NCBI RefSeq assembly: GCF_005484985.1
Contig: NZ_CP027942.1
Span: 124,001-188,000, forward strand
Direction of reading: 5' to 3'
Length of the DNA: 64,000 nucleotides
Origin: Agrococcus sp. SGAir0287
Lineage (GTDB): Bacteria; Actinomycetota; Actinomycetes; Actinomycetales; Microbacteriaceae
Both the position numbers and the translations under genes were made by a program. Within the stretch, counting starts at the first letter, position 1. The number at the start of each line of letters is the position of its first letter. Under the pieces are notes generated by a model. That model had not been told where the DNA came from. It worked only from the letters and a program-made list of their open reading frames with translations, and searched no databases. Shown one piece after another: positions 1 through 8,956 of this stretch.

Positions 1-138
1 GCCATGGGGCCGGCGCCGCTCGCGCTCGACGTCGAGCACGCGCAGCGCGTCGACGACCTCCGCGTGTACGTGCGTCAGCACCACGCGGAGCGCGACGACG
101 CCGCGCTGGGTCGCGCCGTGCTCGACAGGGATGCCTGA
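1..138 (+). CDS. C-terminal fragment, probable acyl-CoA dehydrogenase (partial)
   Basis: Only the last 45 codons are in the window; the frame is open from base 1 and ends at TGA 136-138. The tail contains the segment YVRQHHAERD, which I associate with the C-terminus of the acyl-CoA dehydrogenases that precede PIG-L/methyltransferase and glycosyltransferase genes in actinobacteria. The stop overlaps the next start by one base (TGATG), so it is translationally coupled to the downstream gene. The family call rests on this short tail and on gene order only. Confidence 0.5.
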   Translation, partial: AMGPAPLALDVEHAQRVDDLRVYVRQHHAERDDAALGRAVLDRDA

Positions 139-1454
139 TGCCCTTCCACCACGCGGACGCGGGCACCGGGCCCGAGCGGTGGCAGGGCGTCGTCGGCACG
201 CCGATCGACGTGCGCGACGCGACGCGCGTCGTCGTGGTCGCCGCGCACCCCGATGACGAGTCGCTGGGCGCAGGCGGGCTCCTCGCGCGGTGCGCCGAGG
301 CCGGCGTGCCGGCGACCGTGCTGCTGCTCACCGACGGCGAGGGTTCGCATCCCGCGTCGCCGACGCACTCGCGGGAGGCGATGGCGCAGCGGCGACGACG
401 CGAGGCCGTCGTGGCGGCCGCCGCGCTGGGCGTCGGCGGCGACCGGCTCGTGCACCTCGGGCTGCCCGACGGGGGCGTCGCCGACGTGGAGGACGACGTC
501 GTCGCGGCGATCGTCGAGGTCGTCGGGGACGGCCGCGACGCGGTGCTCGTGGCCCCGTACCGCGGCGACGGGCATCCCGATCACGAGGCTGCGGGCCGCG
601 CCGCCGCGATCGCGGCGCAGCGCACGGACGCGCGGCTGCTCGAGTACCCGATCTGGCTGCTGCACGCCGCCGAGCCCGCGGCGCTCGGCGATGTCCGACT
701 CGTGCACCTCGCGCTCGACGATGCCGAGCAGGCGGCGAAGGCCCACGCGATCGAGGCGCATGCGAGCCAGGTGCATCCGCTGTCGCAGCAGCCGGGCGAC
801 GAGGTGCTGCTCGGCGAGCACGTGCTCGCACGGTTCCGCGGCGAGCACGAGCGCTACGTCGTCGCAGGCGGGATCGTCGACGACCGGCTCGACCGGCTGC
901 ACGCGCAGCAGGCGGAGCCGTGGGGCGCCGACGCCCGCTGGTACGAGCGGCGCAAGCGTGCCCTCGTGCTCGCGACCCTGCCGACCGAGCGACTCGGCCG
1001 CGTGCTCGAGGTCGGCTGCTCGACGGGCGTCATGACGGCAGCCCTCGCCGAGCGCGCCGACGAGGTCGTGGCGATCGACGCGTCGGGGGCGGCGCTCGCT
1101 CGCGCCGGCGAGCGGACGGCCGGGCTGCCCGTGCGACTGCTGCACGGACCCGTGCCCGAGACCTGGCCCGACGGGACGTTCGACCTCGTGGTGGTCTCGG
1201 AGGTCGGCTACTTCCTCGCACCGTCGGCGCTCGAGGCGCTCGTCGATCGCGTCGCGGCGACGCTCGCGCCCGTCGGCGCGGTGCTGCTGTGCCACTGGCG
1301 ACATGCCGTGCGCGGCTGGCCCCTCGACGCCGACGCCGTGCACGCCGCCTTCGATCGCGCGCCCATCCCGCCCCGAGCCGCCTCGTACGCCGACGGCGAC
1401 GTGCGGATCGAGCTGCGCGCGCCCCGCTCGGCCATGCCGCGGGCGGACCGATGA
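138..1454 (+). CDS. Bifunctional PIG-L deacetylase / SAM-dependent methyltransferase
   Basis: A 438-residue two-domain protein. Residues about 30-200 form a PIG-L (LmbE-like) zinc-dependent N-deacetylase domain, shown by the metal motif AHPDDESLGAGG near residue 36 and a later GHPDHEAAG histidine segment. Residues about 270-430 form a class I methyltransferase with the SAM-binding motif VLEVGCSTG and a NodS-like segment EVGYF. Such enzymes act in the cytoplasm on N-acetylated sugars or glycoconjugates, and the fused methyltransferase probably modifies the same or the next intermediate. It is coupled to the upstream acyl-CoA dehydrogenase (TGATG) and to the downstream glycosyltransferase (ATGA), so the three likely build one glycolipid-like product. 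The exact substrate is unknown. Confidence 0.85.
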   Translation: MPFHHADAGTGPERWQGVVGTPIDVRDATRVVVVAAHPDDESLGAGGLLARCAEAGVPATVLLLTDGEGSHPASPTHSREAMAQRRRREAVVAAAALGVGGDRLVHLGLPDGGVADVEDDVVAAIVEVVGDGRDAVLVAPYRGDGHPDHEAAGRAAAIAAQRTDARLLEYPIWLLHAAEPAALGDVRLVHLALDDAEQAAKAHAIEAHASQVHPLSQQPGDEVLLGEHVLARFRGEHERYVVAGGIVDDRLDRLHAQQAEPWGADARWYERRKRALVLATLPTERLGRVLEVGCSTGVMTAALAERADEVVAIDASGAALARAGERTAGLPVRLLHGPVPETWPDGTFDLVVVSEVGYFLAPSALEALVDRVAATLAPVGAVLLCHWRHAVRGWPLDADAVHAAFDRAPIPPRAASYADGDVRIELRAPRSAMPRADR

Positions 1455-2143
1455 GGATCCGGGAGGTGCGCATCGTCGTGCCGGCGCGCGACGAGGCGCT
1501 GCGCATCGAGCGGTGCCTCGACGGCATCGCGGCGGCGCGCACCGCCGTCGAGGCGCTGGGCGTGCGCACCCGGTGCATCGTGGTGGCCGACGCGTGCCGG
1601 GATGCGACCGCGACCCTCGCCCGCGCGACGCCCGGCGTCGAGGTCGTCGAGACGCGCGCGGCGCGGGTCGGCGTCGCCCGCCGCGTCGGCGTCGACGCCG
1701 CGGGCGACGACGGTCACGGCATCGACCCGCATGCGGTGTGGATCGCGTCGACCGACGCCGACAGCGTGGTGCCGGCCGACTGGCTGCTGGTGCATCTCGG
1801 CCTCGCCGACCGCGGCGCCGATGCCGTCCTCGGCCTCGTGCACCTGCCGCCCGGCGACGCGAGCGCCCCCGCGCTCGCGAGGTGGCATGCGTGCTCGCAG
1901 GTGGGCGACCGCATCCACGGCGCGAACCTCGGGGTGCGGCTCGACGCCTATCGCGCCGTCGGCGGCTTCCCGCCGCTCGCAGCCCACGAGGACGTGTCGC
2001 TCGTCGCGGCGCTCCGCGGGGCGGGTCGCAGCGTCGTCGCGACGACGCGCGCCTCCGTGCGCACGTCGAGCAGGCACGAGGGACGGGCGCCGAGCGGCTT
2101 CGCGTCGCATCTGCGCACGATCGTGCTCGCCGAGTCCGACTGA
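1451..2143 (+). CDS. Family 2 glycosyltransferase
   Basis: A 230-residue protein starting at ATG 1451, which overlaps the upstream stop as ATGA. It opens with a GT-A nucleotide-sugar fold (VRIVVPARDEALRIERCL), continues with VVADACRDAT and has an acidic metal-binding STDADS segment near residue 100. A GANLGVRLDAYRAVGGF segment and an HEDV motif follow, both typical of GT2 acceptor and catalytic regions. No membrane span is visible, so it is probably cytoplasmic or peripheral. It is shorter than many GT2 enzymes but has the core domain. Gene order suggests it acts with the PIG-L/methyltransferase on one glycoconjugate. Confidence 0.82.
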   Translation: MRIREVRIVVPARDEALRIERCLDGIAAARTAVEALGVRTRCIVVADACRDATATLARATPGVEVVETRAARVGVARRVGVDAAGDDGHGIDPHAVWIASTDADSVVPADWLLVHLGLADRGADAVLGLVHLPPGDASAPALARWHACSQVGDRIHGANLGVRLDAYRAVGGFPPLAAHEDVSLVAALRGAGRSVVATTRASVRTSSRHEGRAPSGFASHLRTIVLAESD

Positions 2144-2162
2144 GGCGACGACGACGGCGCGG

Positions 2163-2753
2163 CTACGTCGACTGGGGCTCCCGCCGGAAGACGCCGCGGC
2201 GCGCGAGCGCCGCGAGCTCGTCGCGACCGGTCGGATGCCCCTGGGCTCGCACGGCGGCGCGTGCGCCGCGCAGCAGGATCGTCACCGACTCGGGCTCGAC
2301 CTCGAGGTCACGAGCGATCTGCGCACGGCTGCGACCGTCGACGACGGCGTACACGGCGGCGCGCTCGCGATCGCTCAGCCGGATGCGGGGCCCCGGGGCG
2401 CGGATGGCCGCATCCAGCTTCGCGGCGACGGCCGTGAGGCGGGCGTCGCCGTCGAGCGGCACGACGCCCGGCTCGAGCGCGACCGCGGCACGGGACGGCA
2501 CGACGCGCACGATCGGCACGCCGCGCGACCGGCAGCGCTCGACGACCGCGTCGGTGGCCTCCGCGTGATCGACGACGACGAGCACGTCCGGCTGCGCGGC
2601 GTCGAGCGCCGCCGCCGAGCGCGTCACGAGCACGTCTGCGGTGGCGTAGGTGAGCGCCATGATGCCCACGACGCGAGGCAGTGGCGCGGCGGTCGCCGCG
2701 AACACGGCGACGAGGGGGCGCTCCGGCTCTCCGTCGGTCGTGCGCGCGTCCAC
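2163..2753 (-). CDS. LuxR-type helix-turn-helix transcriptional regulator
   Basis: A 196-residue protein on the minus strand. The C-terminal 65 residues resemble a LuxR/GerE DNA-binding domain (LSDRERAAVYAVVDGRSRAQIARDL is the start of the four-helix unit). The N-terminal half looks like a degenerate receiver fold (DVLVVVDHAEATDAVVERCR) without a clear phosphoacceptor aspartate, so it may be an atypical or orphan response regulator. I chose GTG 2753 because GGAGG lies 5 bases upstream. An in-frame ATG at 2816 would add 21 residues but has no ribosome binding site. It converges with the glycosyltransferase gene and has no sensor kinase nearby. Confidence 0.65.
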   Translation of the reverse strand: MDARTTDGEPERPLVAVFAATAAPLPRVVGIMALTYATADVLVTRSAAALDAAQPDVLVVVDHAEATDAVVERCRSRGVPIVRVVPSRAAVALEPGVVPLDGDARLTAVAAKLDAAIRAPGPRIRLSDRERAAVYAVVDGRSRAQIARDLEVEPESVTILLRGARAAVRAQGHPTGRDELAALARRGVFRREPQST

Positions 2754-2872
2754 GGTGCCTCCGCTCGCATCCCGATCCGTCGCCGGCCGACCATCGCGGA
2801 TGCCTGTCAGCAGCATAAGCGGTGAGGACACTTCATCCGTCGCGCTTGACACGCGCTCGGGAGCGGCACGGC

Positions 2873-3673
2873 TCAGATCGTCGCGACCGATCCCGCGTCG
2901 ACCCGGTAGTTCGCGCCGTTCACGAAGGACGCGAGATCCGAGCAGAGGAAGGCGACGACGGCCGCGACCTCCTCGGGCTCGCCACGGCGACCGAGCTCCA
3001 TGTGCGGGCGCTCCTCCTCGAGGAACGACGCGATCGCCTCGTCGCGGTCGGTGCCGCGCTCCTCGGCGCGCTTCTCCATCATCGCGTCCGTCATCGGCGT
3101 GTGGATGAAGGCGGGCGACACGGCGTTCACCAGCAGCCCCTCTGCGGCGTAGCTGCGCGAGAGGCCCTTCGACAGGGCGAGGATGCCGGCCTTCGCCGCG
3201 CAGTAGGGCAGCTCGTCGTCGTAGGGCTGCACGGCGTCCTCTGACGCCAGCAGCACGATGCGACCCCATCCGCCGGCGCGAAGGTCGGGCAGGAACTCGC
3301 GGATGAGGCGCACGGGGCCGAGCAGGTCGACCTCGATCGTGTCGACCCATCCGGCGTCGTCGATCTCGTGGAACAGCCCCTGCGCGCCCGTGATGCCCGC
3401 CGACTGCACCAGGATGTCGATCTCGCCGGCCGACTCCGCCACGCGGGCGTGCAGCGCCGCGAGCGACTCGACGCTCGTGACGTCGGCGGGGAAGGCGAAG
3501 AGCCGATCGGGGTCGGCCTCGAGCCGATCCGCAGCCTCGCGCAGCCGATCGGCGTCCTGGTCGGTGATCACGACCGTCGCGCCCTCGTCGAGCAGCATGC
3601 GGGCCGTGTGCCAGCCGATGCCCGAGTCGCCGCCCGTGACGAGCGCCACCTTGCCCTCGATGCCCAGATCCAT
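2873..3673 (-). CDS. Short-chain dehydrogenase/reductase (SDR)
   Basis: A 266-residue classical SDR, presumably an NAD(P)-dependent cytoplasmic oxidoreductase of unknown substrate. The cofactor motif TGGDSGIG is near residue 11, the NAG-type segment reads QSAGI, and the catalytic set is a Ser in LLASEDA followed by YCAAK (Tyr and Lys four apart). The C-terminus SFVNGANYRVDAGS is typical of the family. Start ATG 3673 is preceded by GGAGGG at about 7 bases; the GTG/ATG codons further upstream lack such a site. It lies alone between the regulator and the hydrolase/DUF2945 pair on the same strand. Confidence 0.85.
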   Translation of the reverse strand: MDLGIEGKVALVTGGDSGIGWHTARMLLDEGATVVITDQDADRLREAADRLEADPDRLFAFPADVTSVESLAALHARVAESAGEIDILVQSAGITGAQGLFHEIDDAGWVDTIEVDLLGPVRLIREFLPDLRAGGWGRIVLLASEDAVQPYDDELPYCAAKAGILALSKGLSRSYAAEGLLVNAVSPAFIHTPMTDAMMEKRAEERGTDRDEAIASFLEEERPHMELGRRGEPEEVAAVVAFLCSDLASFVNGANYRVDAGSVATI

Positions 3674-3822
3674 GTCGTGCCCTCCGTGTCGTGCTGTCAT
3701 GTCATGTCGTGTCGTACGGGTGGCTGACGCGCGTAGGCGCGCTGGGCACGGCGAGGCGCCGCGTGCGCGGGGACGCGCCCTCCGTCGCCGCCTGGGACGC
3801 GCGAGCCGCGTCCCAGAAGTGC

Positions 3823-4038
3823 TCAGTCCTGCAGGCGCCGCAGCGCCGAGCCCTTGTGCGCCGCCGTCGCGCCGGTCTTCTCGGACTCGACGATGTACGC
3901 CGGCTCGTCCTCCGACGCCGTGAACTGCTGGCCGTCGTGCTGGAAGTCCTCGACGCGGCGCTCGACGACCTTCCCCCGGGTGCGTCCCTGCGACGTCGCC
4001 CAGCTCACGCGGTCGCCCTTGCTCAGGTCCTTGCTCAT
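3823..4038 (-). CDS. DUF2945 / hypervirulence-associated TUDOR-domain protein
   Basis: A 71-residue protein starting MSKDLSKGDRVSWATSQGRT and ending with the KGSALRRLQD tail. KGDRVSW, the GxVxxR strand and the AYIVESEKTG segment are features of the small DUF2945 proteins, which adopt a TUDOR-like beta barrel; their biochemical role is not established. Its start overlaps the stop of the upstream hydrolase-fold gene (ATGA at 4035-4038), so the two are translationally coupled. Length is normal for the family. It contains no signal peptide or membrane segment. Confidence 0.8.
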   Translation of the reverse strand: MSKDLSKGDRVSWATSQGRTRGKVVERRVEDFQHDGQQFTASEDEPAYIVESEKTGATAAHKGSALRRLQD

Positions 4039-4763
4039 GCTCGCTCCTCCTCCTCGTCGTCGTCCTCGCCCGTGCGCTGCACGAACGTCAGCACCCGATC
4101 CCACGATCCCGCGAGCGCGTCGGTCGCCCACTCCAGCTTCGTCGTGCCCGAGTCCGCGAGCAGCCGCTCGGGATCGACCACGAGCACGACGGACTCGTCG
4201 CGCGCGATCGACGCCCAGCGGTCGGCGATCGAGTCGGCATCGTCGCTCGTGAGCTCCGCCGTGTCCTCGGGCGTCTCGAGCCCGCGTGCGAGTCGATCTT
4301 CGAGCGTGCCGGTCGAGGGCCCGGCGCCGACGTCGGGCAGGGGCTCGTCGTGCGTCGCCTCCTCGCCGAGGTCCGGCGCGACGAGCGCGACCCGGAGGAA
4401 GAGGTCGGCGTGCTCGACCATGAGCGTCGCAGCCAGCAGCGCACCGCTGCCCCAGCCCACGATGCCGATGCGACGGAAGTCCTCCGCCCCGGTCCGCGCA
4501 CCGGTCTGCCGTGCCTGTCGCACGTACTCGGCGATCGCCGCAGCGTGCTCGCGTGGCGCGACGGCGACCTCGCCATCCTGCACCACGGGATCCGCGACGA
4601 GCAGGTGGACGGGGTGCCTCGCCGTGACGGCCGGGTCGGGATCCACGAGCCCCGCGACCTCGCGCGGGTTGCAGAGGATCACGAGGTGCTTGGCGAACGG
4701 GGTGCCCGCGTTCGACAGCGCGAGCTCGGTGCCGGAGGGGAGCGTCACGTGCAGGTCGGCCAT
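4035..4763 (-). CDS. Alpha/beta-hydrolase-fold protein, possibly non-catalytic
   Basis: A 242-residue protein that reads as an alpha/beta hydrolase: strand HLVILCNP, then an elbow-like segment IGIVGWGSGALLAATLM, then strand LRVALVAPDL. The elbow is G-W-G-S-G, so glycine stands where the nucleophilic serine of GxSxG is expected; the following serine is one place off. It may be a divergent or inactive hydrolase. The C-terminus ends in a run of acidic residues (EDDDEEEE). ATG 4763 is used here; GTG 4772 would add three residues. It overlaps the DUF2945 gene as ATGA. The substrate is unknown. Confidence 0.6.
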   Translation of the reverse strand: MADLHVTLPSGTELALSNAGTPFAKHLVILCNPREVAGLVDPDPAVTARHPVHLLVADPVVQDGEVAVAPREHAAAIAEYVRQARQTGARTGAEDFRRIGIVGWGSGALLAATLMVEHADLFLRVALVAPDLGEEATHDEPLPDVGAGPSTGTLEDRLARGLETPEDTAELTSDDADSIADRWASIARDESVVLVVDPERLLADSGTTKLEWATDALAGSWDRVLTFVQRTGEDDDEEEERA

Positions 4764-4898
4764 GGCGTCCACGATGCCCGTGACGGCTGATCGTCCGCAG
4801 GCCCTTGCGCCGAGGCGAACGACGCGACAGCGACGTCGAGGATTCGACCGACACCGGTCACGATTCGGTAACGCTGCGACGAGACTGAAGGTTCTTCA

Positions 4899-4927
4899 TT
4901 GACAGGTTGTCCATAGGTTCTGCAGTG
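4899..4927 (+). promoter_or_regulatory. Possible sigma-70 promoter of the surface protein gene
   Basis: A perfect -35 hexamer TTGACA lies at 4899-4904 in an AT-richer island of the 240-bp gap between the divergent hydrolase and DUF11 genes. The -10 at 17-bp spacing (GCAGTG) is poor, so the assignment is weak. Nothing else was recognised in this gap. Confidence 0.35.
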
Positions 4928-5003
4928 TGCTGTACATCCGTGCAGGTGTTGTGCGGTCCCGCGTCGATCATCGCGGGTGCAGGCCTCGAGCGATCGGACC
5001 CCC

Positions 5004-8000
5004 ATGCCTCGACCGTCCCGCCCGTCCATCGGTTGGCGCAGGAAGGCCACCGCGATCGTCGCGGTCGGCGCGCTCGCGCTGTCCGGCTTCGCCTCCGTCG
5101 TCGGCCCCACGCCGGCGTCCGTGCCCGCTGCGCAGGCCGTGCCCGGCACGCCCGGCGTCGCCCAGGATCCGACGGTGGTGTTCTTCGAGGACTTCGACAA
5201 CACGCCGGGCCAGAGTCCCATCCAGCGACTCACCGGGTACACCGGCGACACCGGCCAGACGTACACGGCGGCGCCGACGTGGCTCGAGCGCTGCAACGGC
5301 TGGATCGTGTCCGCCGGTCAGGCGGTGAACGCCGGTCCGCAGGTGACCGACTGCGGTGGCCAGCAGCCGTGGAACGGCGTGCAGCAGCTGGCTCGCGCTC
5401 TCGGCGTCTACAACGGCTACAACCCCCCGAACACGAACTTCGCCGTCGCGGCGTACACGTCGAACAATCCCGGCGCGAACCTGGTCGAGTTCGCCACGGC
5501 TTCCAACATCACGCTCCCGGCCGCGAGCGGTCGATTCCTGACCTTCAGCGTCGACGTGGCCGCGATGAACTGCCCGCCGGTCGCGGGGGCCCCGCAGCTC
5601 AACTTCTCCGTGCTCGACGAGGCAGCCGTCGCTACGCCGGTCGGCGGCACCATCAACCCGTGCGCGTCGGGGCAGACGCTCACGATGCCGGCCCTCGGCG
5701 TGAGCCCGCAGACCGCCGTCCGCGTCGGCACGTACACGTCGAACGGCTCCTTCCTGCTCGACGGTGCGAGCTTCGGCATCGTCATGCGCAACGCCAACGG
5801 CTCGGGCAGCGGCAACGACCACGCGTTCGACAACATCCGCGTGCTCGACGTGACCCCGCAGCTCGACAAGTCGTTCGGCGACGCGTCGATCGTCCGCGGC
5901 GAGACCACGACCCTCACCTTCACCGTCACGAACACGAGCGAGCTCGCCGCCAAGTCCGGCTGGTCGTTCACCGACGTGCTGCCCGCGGGCATGACCATCG
6001 CGGGCTCCGCCTCGACCACGTGCCCCGCTGGCGTGGTCGACGCGGTGCCGGGCGACACGGAGATCTCGGTCACCGGCGACCTGAACGCCGGCCAGGTCTC
6101 CTGCACCGTCACCGTCGACGTCACGACGGACGCCGCGGGCACGTTCGTGAACGGCCCGGACGACGTCACGAGCACTGGTCTCAACCCCCCTGGCGTCGCC
6201 ACGCTGATCGTCGAGGAGCAGGCGCCTGCGCTGACGCTCGTGAAGTCGTCGAACGCCGGCACCGACGCCATCGAGGTGGGTCAGGTCATCACCTACTCGT
6301 TCCTCGTGACGAACACGGGCAACATCCAGATCGACGACGTCGCGATCGTCGACGAGGAGTTCTCGGGCTCCGGCGGACTCGGTGCCATCACGTGCCCCGG
6401 CGGCGCCCCCAGCCTCGCGGTCGGCGCCTCGGTCACGTGCTCGGTGGACTACACCGTGACGCAGACCGACGTCGACGCAGGCGAGATCGACAACACGGCG
6501 ACCGCCGACGGCGTCGCGCTCGGCGGCGACCCGGTCACGTCGAACGAGTCGAGCACGACCGCGCCCTCCGCGCCCGCGCCGGCGCTCACGATCGTGAAGT
6601 CCGCGGACACCGAGGGACCGGTGTCGGCAGGCGACGAGATCACGTACTCGTTCGTCGTGACGAACTCGGGCAACGTCACGATCACGAATCTCGTCGTCGA
6701 CGATGCGCTGCTCGCCGACGCCGACATCACCGTGTCGTGCGAGGTGACCGCGCTCGCACCGGGCGAGGACACCGACTGCGTCGCGGACGCCGCGTACGTC
6801 GTGACCGAGGACGACCTGGTCTCGGGCAGCGTCGACAACGCCGCGACGGCGAATGGCACCGACCCGGACGGCGAGCCCGTCCAGTCGCCCGTCGACGAGG
6901 TCTCCGTGCCGACCGTCGAGGCGTCGGCCGTGCTGACGATCGTGAAGTCGGCGGACACCGAGGGCCCCGTGGGCCTCGGCGATGAGATCACGTACTCGTT
7001 CGTCGTCTCGAACGCCGGCAACGTCACCGTCTCGACCATCGCGGTCGACGACGACATGCTGACGGCGGCGGGCATCACCGTCACGTGCGACGCGGCCGAG
7101 CTGGCTCCCGTCACCTCCACCGAGTGCGTCGCCGACGGGCCGTACACCGTGACCGAGAGCGACCTCCTCTCGGGCAGCGTCGACAACGTCGCCACCGCGA
7201 CCGGCACCGACCCCGAGGGCAGCGCCGTCGAGTCGGACCCCTCCGACGCGATCGTGCCGACGGCACCCGTCGTCGCGGCCCTGGCGATCGAGAAGTCGTC
7301 GGACGCGGGCGAGGTCGTGAGCCTCGGCGACGAGATCACCTACTCGTTCGTCTTGACGAACACGGGCAACGTGACGATCGACGACGTCGTGGTGATCGAC
7401 GACCGCCTGACGGCGGCCGGCATCGGCGTCACGTGCGAGGCGACGTCGCTCGCCCCGGGCGAGGACACGGACTGCGTCGCGGACGCGGCCTACGTCGTGA
7501 CCGAGGCGGATCTGCTCGCCGGCGAGGTCGAGAACACGGCCTCCGCCGAGGGCACCGACGCGACCGGCGCGCCGGTCGCGTCCGAGCCCGACTCCGTCAT
7601 CGCGGACACCGAGCCCGTCGTCGCGTCCCTCTCCATCGAGAAGTCGGCCGACACCGAGGGTCCGGCGACGCTCGGCCAGGAGATCGTGTACGCCTTCGTC
7701 GTGACGAACACCGGCAACGTGACGATCGGTGACGTGCAGGTCGCGGACGACCGCCTGGCGGCGGCCGGCATCGGCGTCACGTGCGAGGCGACGTCGCTCG
7801 CCCCGGGTGAGGACACCGACTGCGTGGCCGACGACGCGTACGTCGTGACCGAGGACGACCTGCTGGCCGGCTCCGTCGACAACACGGCGACCGCGACGGG
7901 CATCGACCCGACCGAGGCGCCCGTGGAGTCCGAGCCCGACGAGGTCTCCGTGGCCGCCGTCGCGGCCACGCCCGAGCTGACGATCGACAAGTCGGCCGAG

Positions 8001-8807
8001 CACGACGACGCCAACGGCAACGGCGCGATCGACGTCGGCGAGACGATCCTCTACTCCTTCGTCGTGACGAACACGGGCAACCTCACGGTCGACGGCGTGA
8101 GCGTCGACGACCCGATGCTCGCCGAGGCCGGCATCACGGTCACCTGCGAGGCGACGACGCTGGCGCCGGGTGCGGTCACGCTCTGCGTCGCCGACGAGGA
8201 CTACGTCATCGGGCAGGCCGACGTCGACGCCGGCCAGGTCGTGAACGTGGCGGCCGCCACGGGCACGCCCTACGGCTCCGACGAGCCCATCGTGTCCGCG
8301 ACCGACGCCACGACGACGCCGGGAGACGTGACCCCGGGCATCGGCTCGACGAAGTCGGCTGCGCTCGACGACCGCAACGGCAACGGCCGCGCGGACGCCG
8401 GCGAGACGATCGTCTTCACGGTGACCGTCACCAACACCGGCAACGTGTCGCTGACGGACGTCGCGGTGGCCGACCCGCTCATCGCGGTGAGCTGCCCCCA
8501 GACCGTGCTGGCGCCCGGCGCCTCCATGGACTGCGTCTCGCAGCCCTACACGGTGACGGCGGCGGACGTGCGCGCCGGGGAGGTCGTCAACACGGCGACC
8601 GCCACGGCGAGCACGCCCGGCGGCACCGAGGTCAGCACCACGACGAACACGACGCGCACGCCGACGGCCGTCGCGGTGCCGGCCCCGGCGCCCGCGCCGA
8701 GCCTGCCGCAGACCGCGACCGAGATGGCCACCGTGGCCTTCCTGGTGCTCGGCCTGCTGCTCGCGGCCGGTGGCGCGCTGCTGGTGATCCGCCGCCGAGT
8801 GGGCTGA
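5004..8807 (+). CDS. LPxTA-anchored surface protein with eight DUF11-type repeats
   Basis: A 1267-residue secreted protein. The N-terminus has basic residues (RRK), a hydrophobic core (AIVAVGALALSGFASVV) and an AxA site (AQA) about residue 45, forming a signal peptide. Residues about 50-285 form a lectin-like beta domain containing VFFEDFDN. One divergent and seven typical DUF11 repeats of about 113-116 residues follow, each with a (V/E)KS..., G(D/Q)xIxYSFVVTNTGN signature. The last two carry DxNGNGxxDxGE loops that resemble calcium sites. The C-terminus has LPQTA, a hydrophobic span and RRR, a variant sortase signal. DUF11 proteins are adhesive or structural wall proteins. GTG 4977 would add nine residues. 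No sortase gene is nearby. Confidence 0.88.
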   Translation: MPRPSRPSIGWRRKATAIVAVGALALSGFASVVGPTPASVPAAQAVPGTPGVAQDPTVVFFEDFDNTPGQSPIQRLTGYTGDTGQTYTAAPTWLERCNGWIVSAGQAVNAGPQVTDCGGQQPWNGVQQLARALGVYNGYNPPNTNFAVAAYTSNNPGANLVEFATASNITLPAASGRFLTFSVDVAAMNCPPVAGAPQLNFSVLDEAAVATPVGGTINPCASGQTLTMPALGVSPQTAVRVGTYTSNGSFLLDGASFGIVMRNANGSGSGNDHAFDNIRVLDVTPQLDKSFGDASIVRGETTTLTFTVTNTSELAAKSGWSFTDVLPAGMTIAGSASTTCPAGVVDAVPGDTEISVTGDLNAGQVSCTVTVDVTTDAAGTFVNGPDDVTSTGLNPPGVATLIVEEQAPALTLVKSSNAGTDAIEVGQVITYSFLVTNTGNIQIDDVAIVDEEFSGSGGLGAITCPGGAPSLAVGASVTCSVDYTVTQTDVDAGEIDNTATADGVALGGDPVTSNESSTTAPSAPAPALTIVKSADTEGPVSAGDEITYSFVVTNSGNVTITNLVVDDALLADADITVSCEVTALAPGEDTDCVADAAYVVTEDDLVSGSVDNAATANGTDPDGEPVQSPVDEVSVPTVEASAVLTIVKSADTEGPVGLGDEITYSFVVSNAGNVTVSTIAVDDDMLTAAGITVTCDAAELAPVTSTECVADGPYTVTESDLLSGSVDNVATATGTDPEGSAVESDPSDAIVPTAPVVAALAIEKSSDAGEVVSLGDEITYSFVLTNTGNVTIDDVVVIDDRLTAAGIGVTCEATSLAPGEDTDCVADAAYVVTEADLLAGEVENTASAEGTDATGAPVASEPDSVIADTEPVVASLSIEKSADTEGPATLGQEIVYAFVVTNTGNVTIGDVQVADDRLAAAGIGVTCEATSLAPGEDTDCVADDAYVVTEDDLLAGSVDNTATATGIDPTEAPVESEPDEVSVAAVAATPELTIDKSAEHDDANGNGAIDVGETILYSFVVTNTGNLTVDGVSVDDPMLAEAGITVTCEATTLAPGAVTLCVADEDYVIGQADVDAGQVVNVAAATGTPYGSDEPIVSATDATTTPGDVTPGIGSTKSAALDDRNGNGRADAGETIVFTVTVTNTGNVSLTDVAVADPLIAVSCPQTVLAPGASMDCVSQPYTVTAADVRAGEVVNTATATASTPGGTEVSTTTNTTRTPTAVAVPAPAPAPSLPQTATEMATVAFLVLGLLLAAGGALLVIRRRVG

Positions 8808-8831
8808 TCGAGCGCGTCGGACGACGCTGAC

Positions 8832-8870
8832 GGAGCCGGGGGTGCACCGCGAGGTGCAACCCCCGGCTCC
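8832..8870 (+). terminator. Strong rho-independent terminator
   Basis: Arms GGAGCCGGGGGT-GCACC and GGTGC-AACCCCCGGCTCC pair over 17 bp around a GCGA loop, with one bulged base. The stem starts 24 bp after the surface-protein stop and is followed by GCCGTTT. This is the clearest hairpin terminator in the window. Confidence 0.85.
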
Positions 8871-8956
8871 GCCGTTTGCGCTGGGTGGAGCGACCGGTCA
8901 GACTGGCCCGTCATCGCACGTCACCGGGCGTGCGGACGAGGACGGGACGATCGGCC

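Noticed and set aside
4968..8003. A minus-strand open frame of about 1,000 codons opposite the surface protein
   Set aside because: It is low-complexity and Arg/Asp/Val-rich, mirrors the DUF11 repeat pattern, and arises from the GC-rich codon structure of the real gene.
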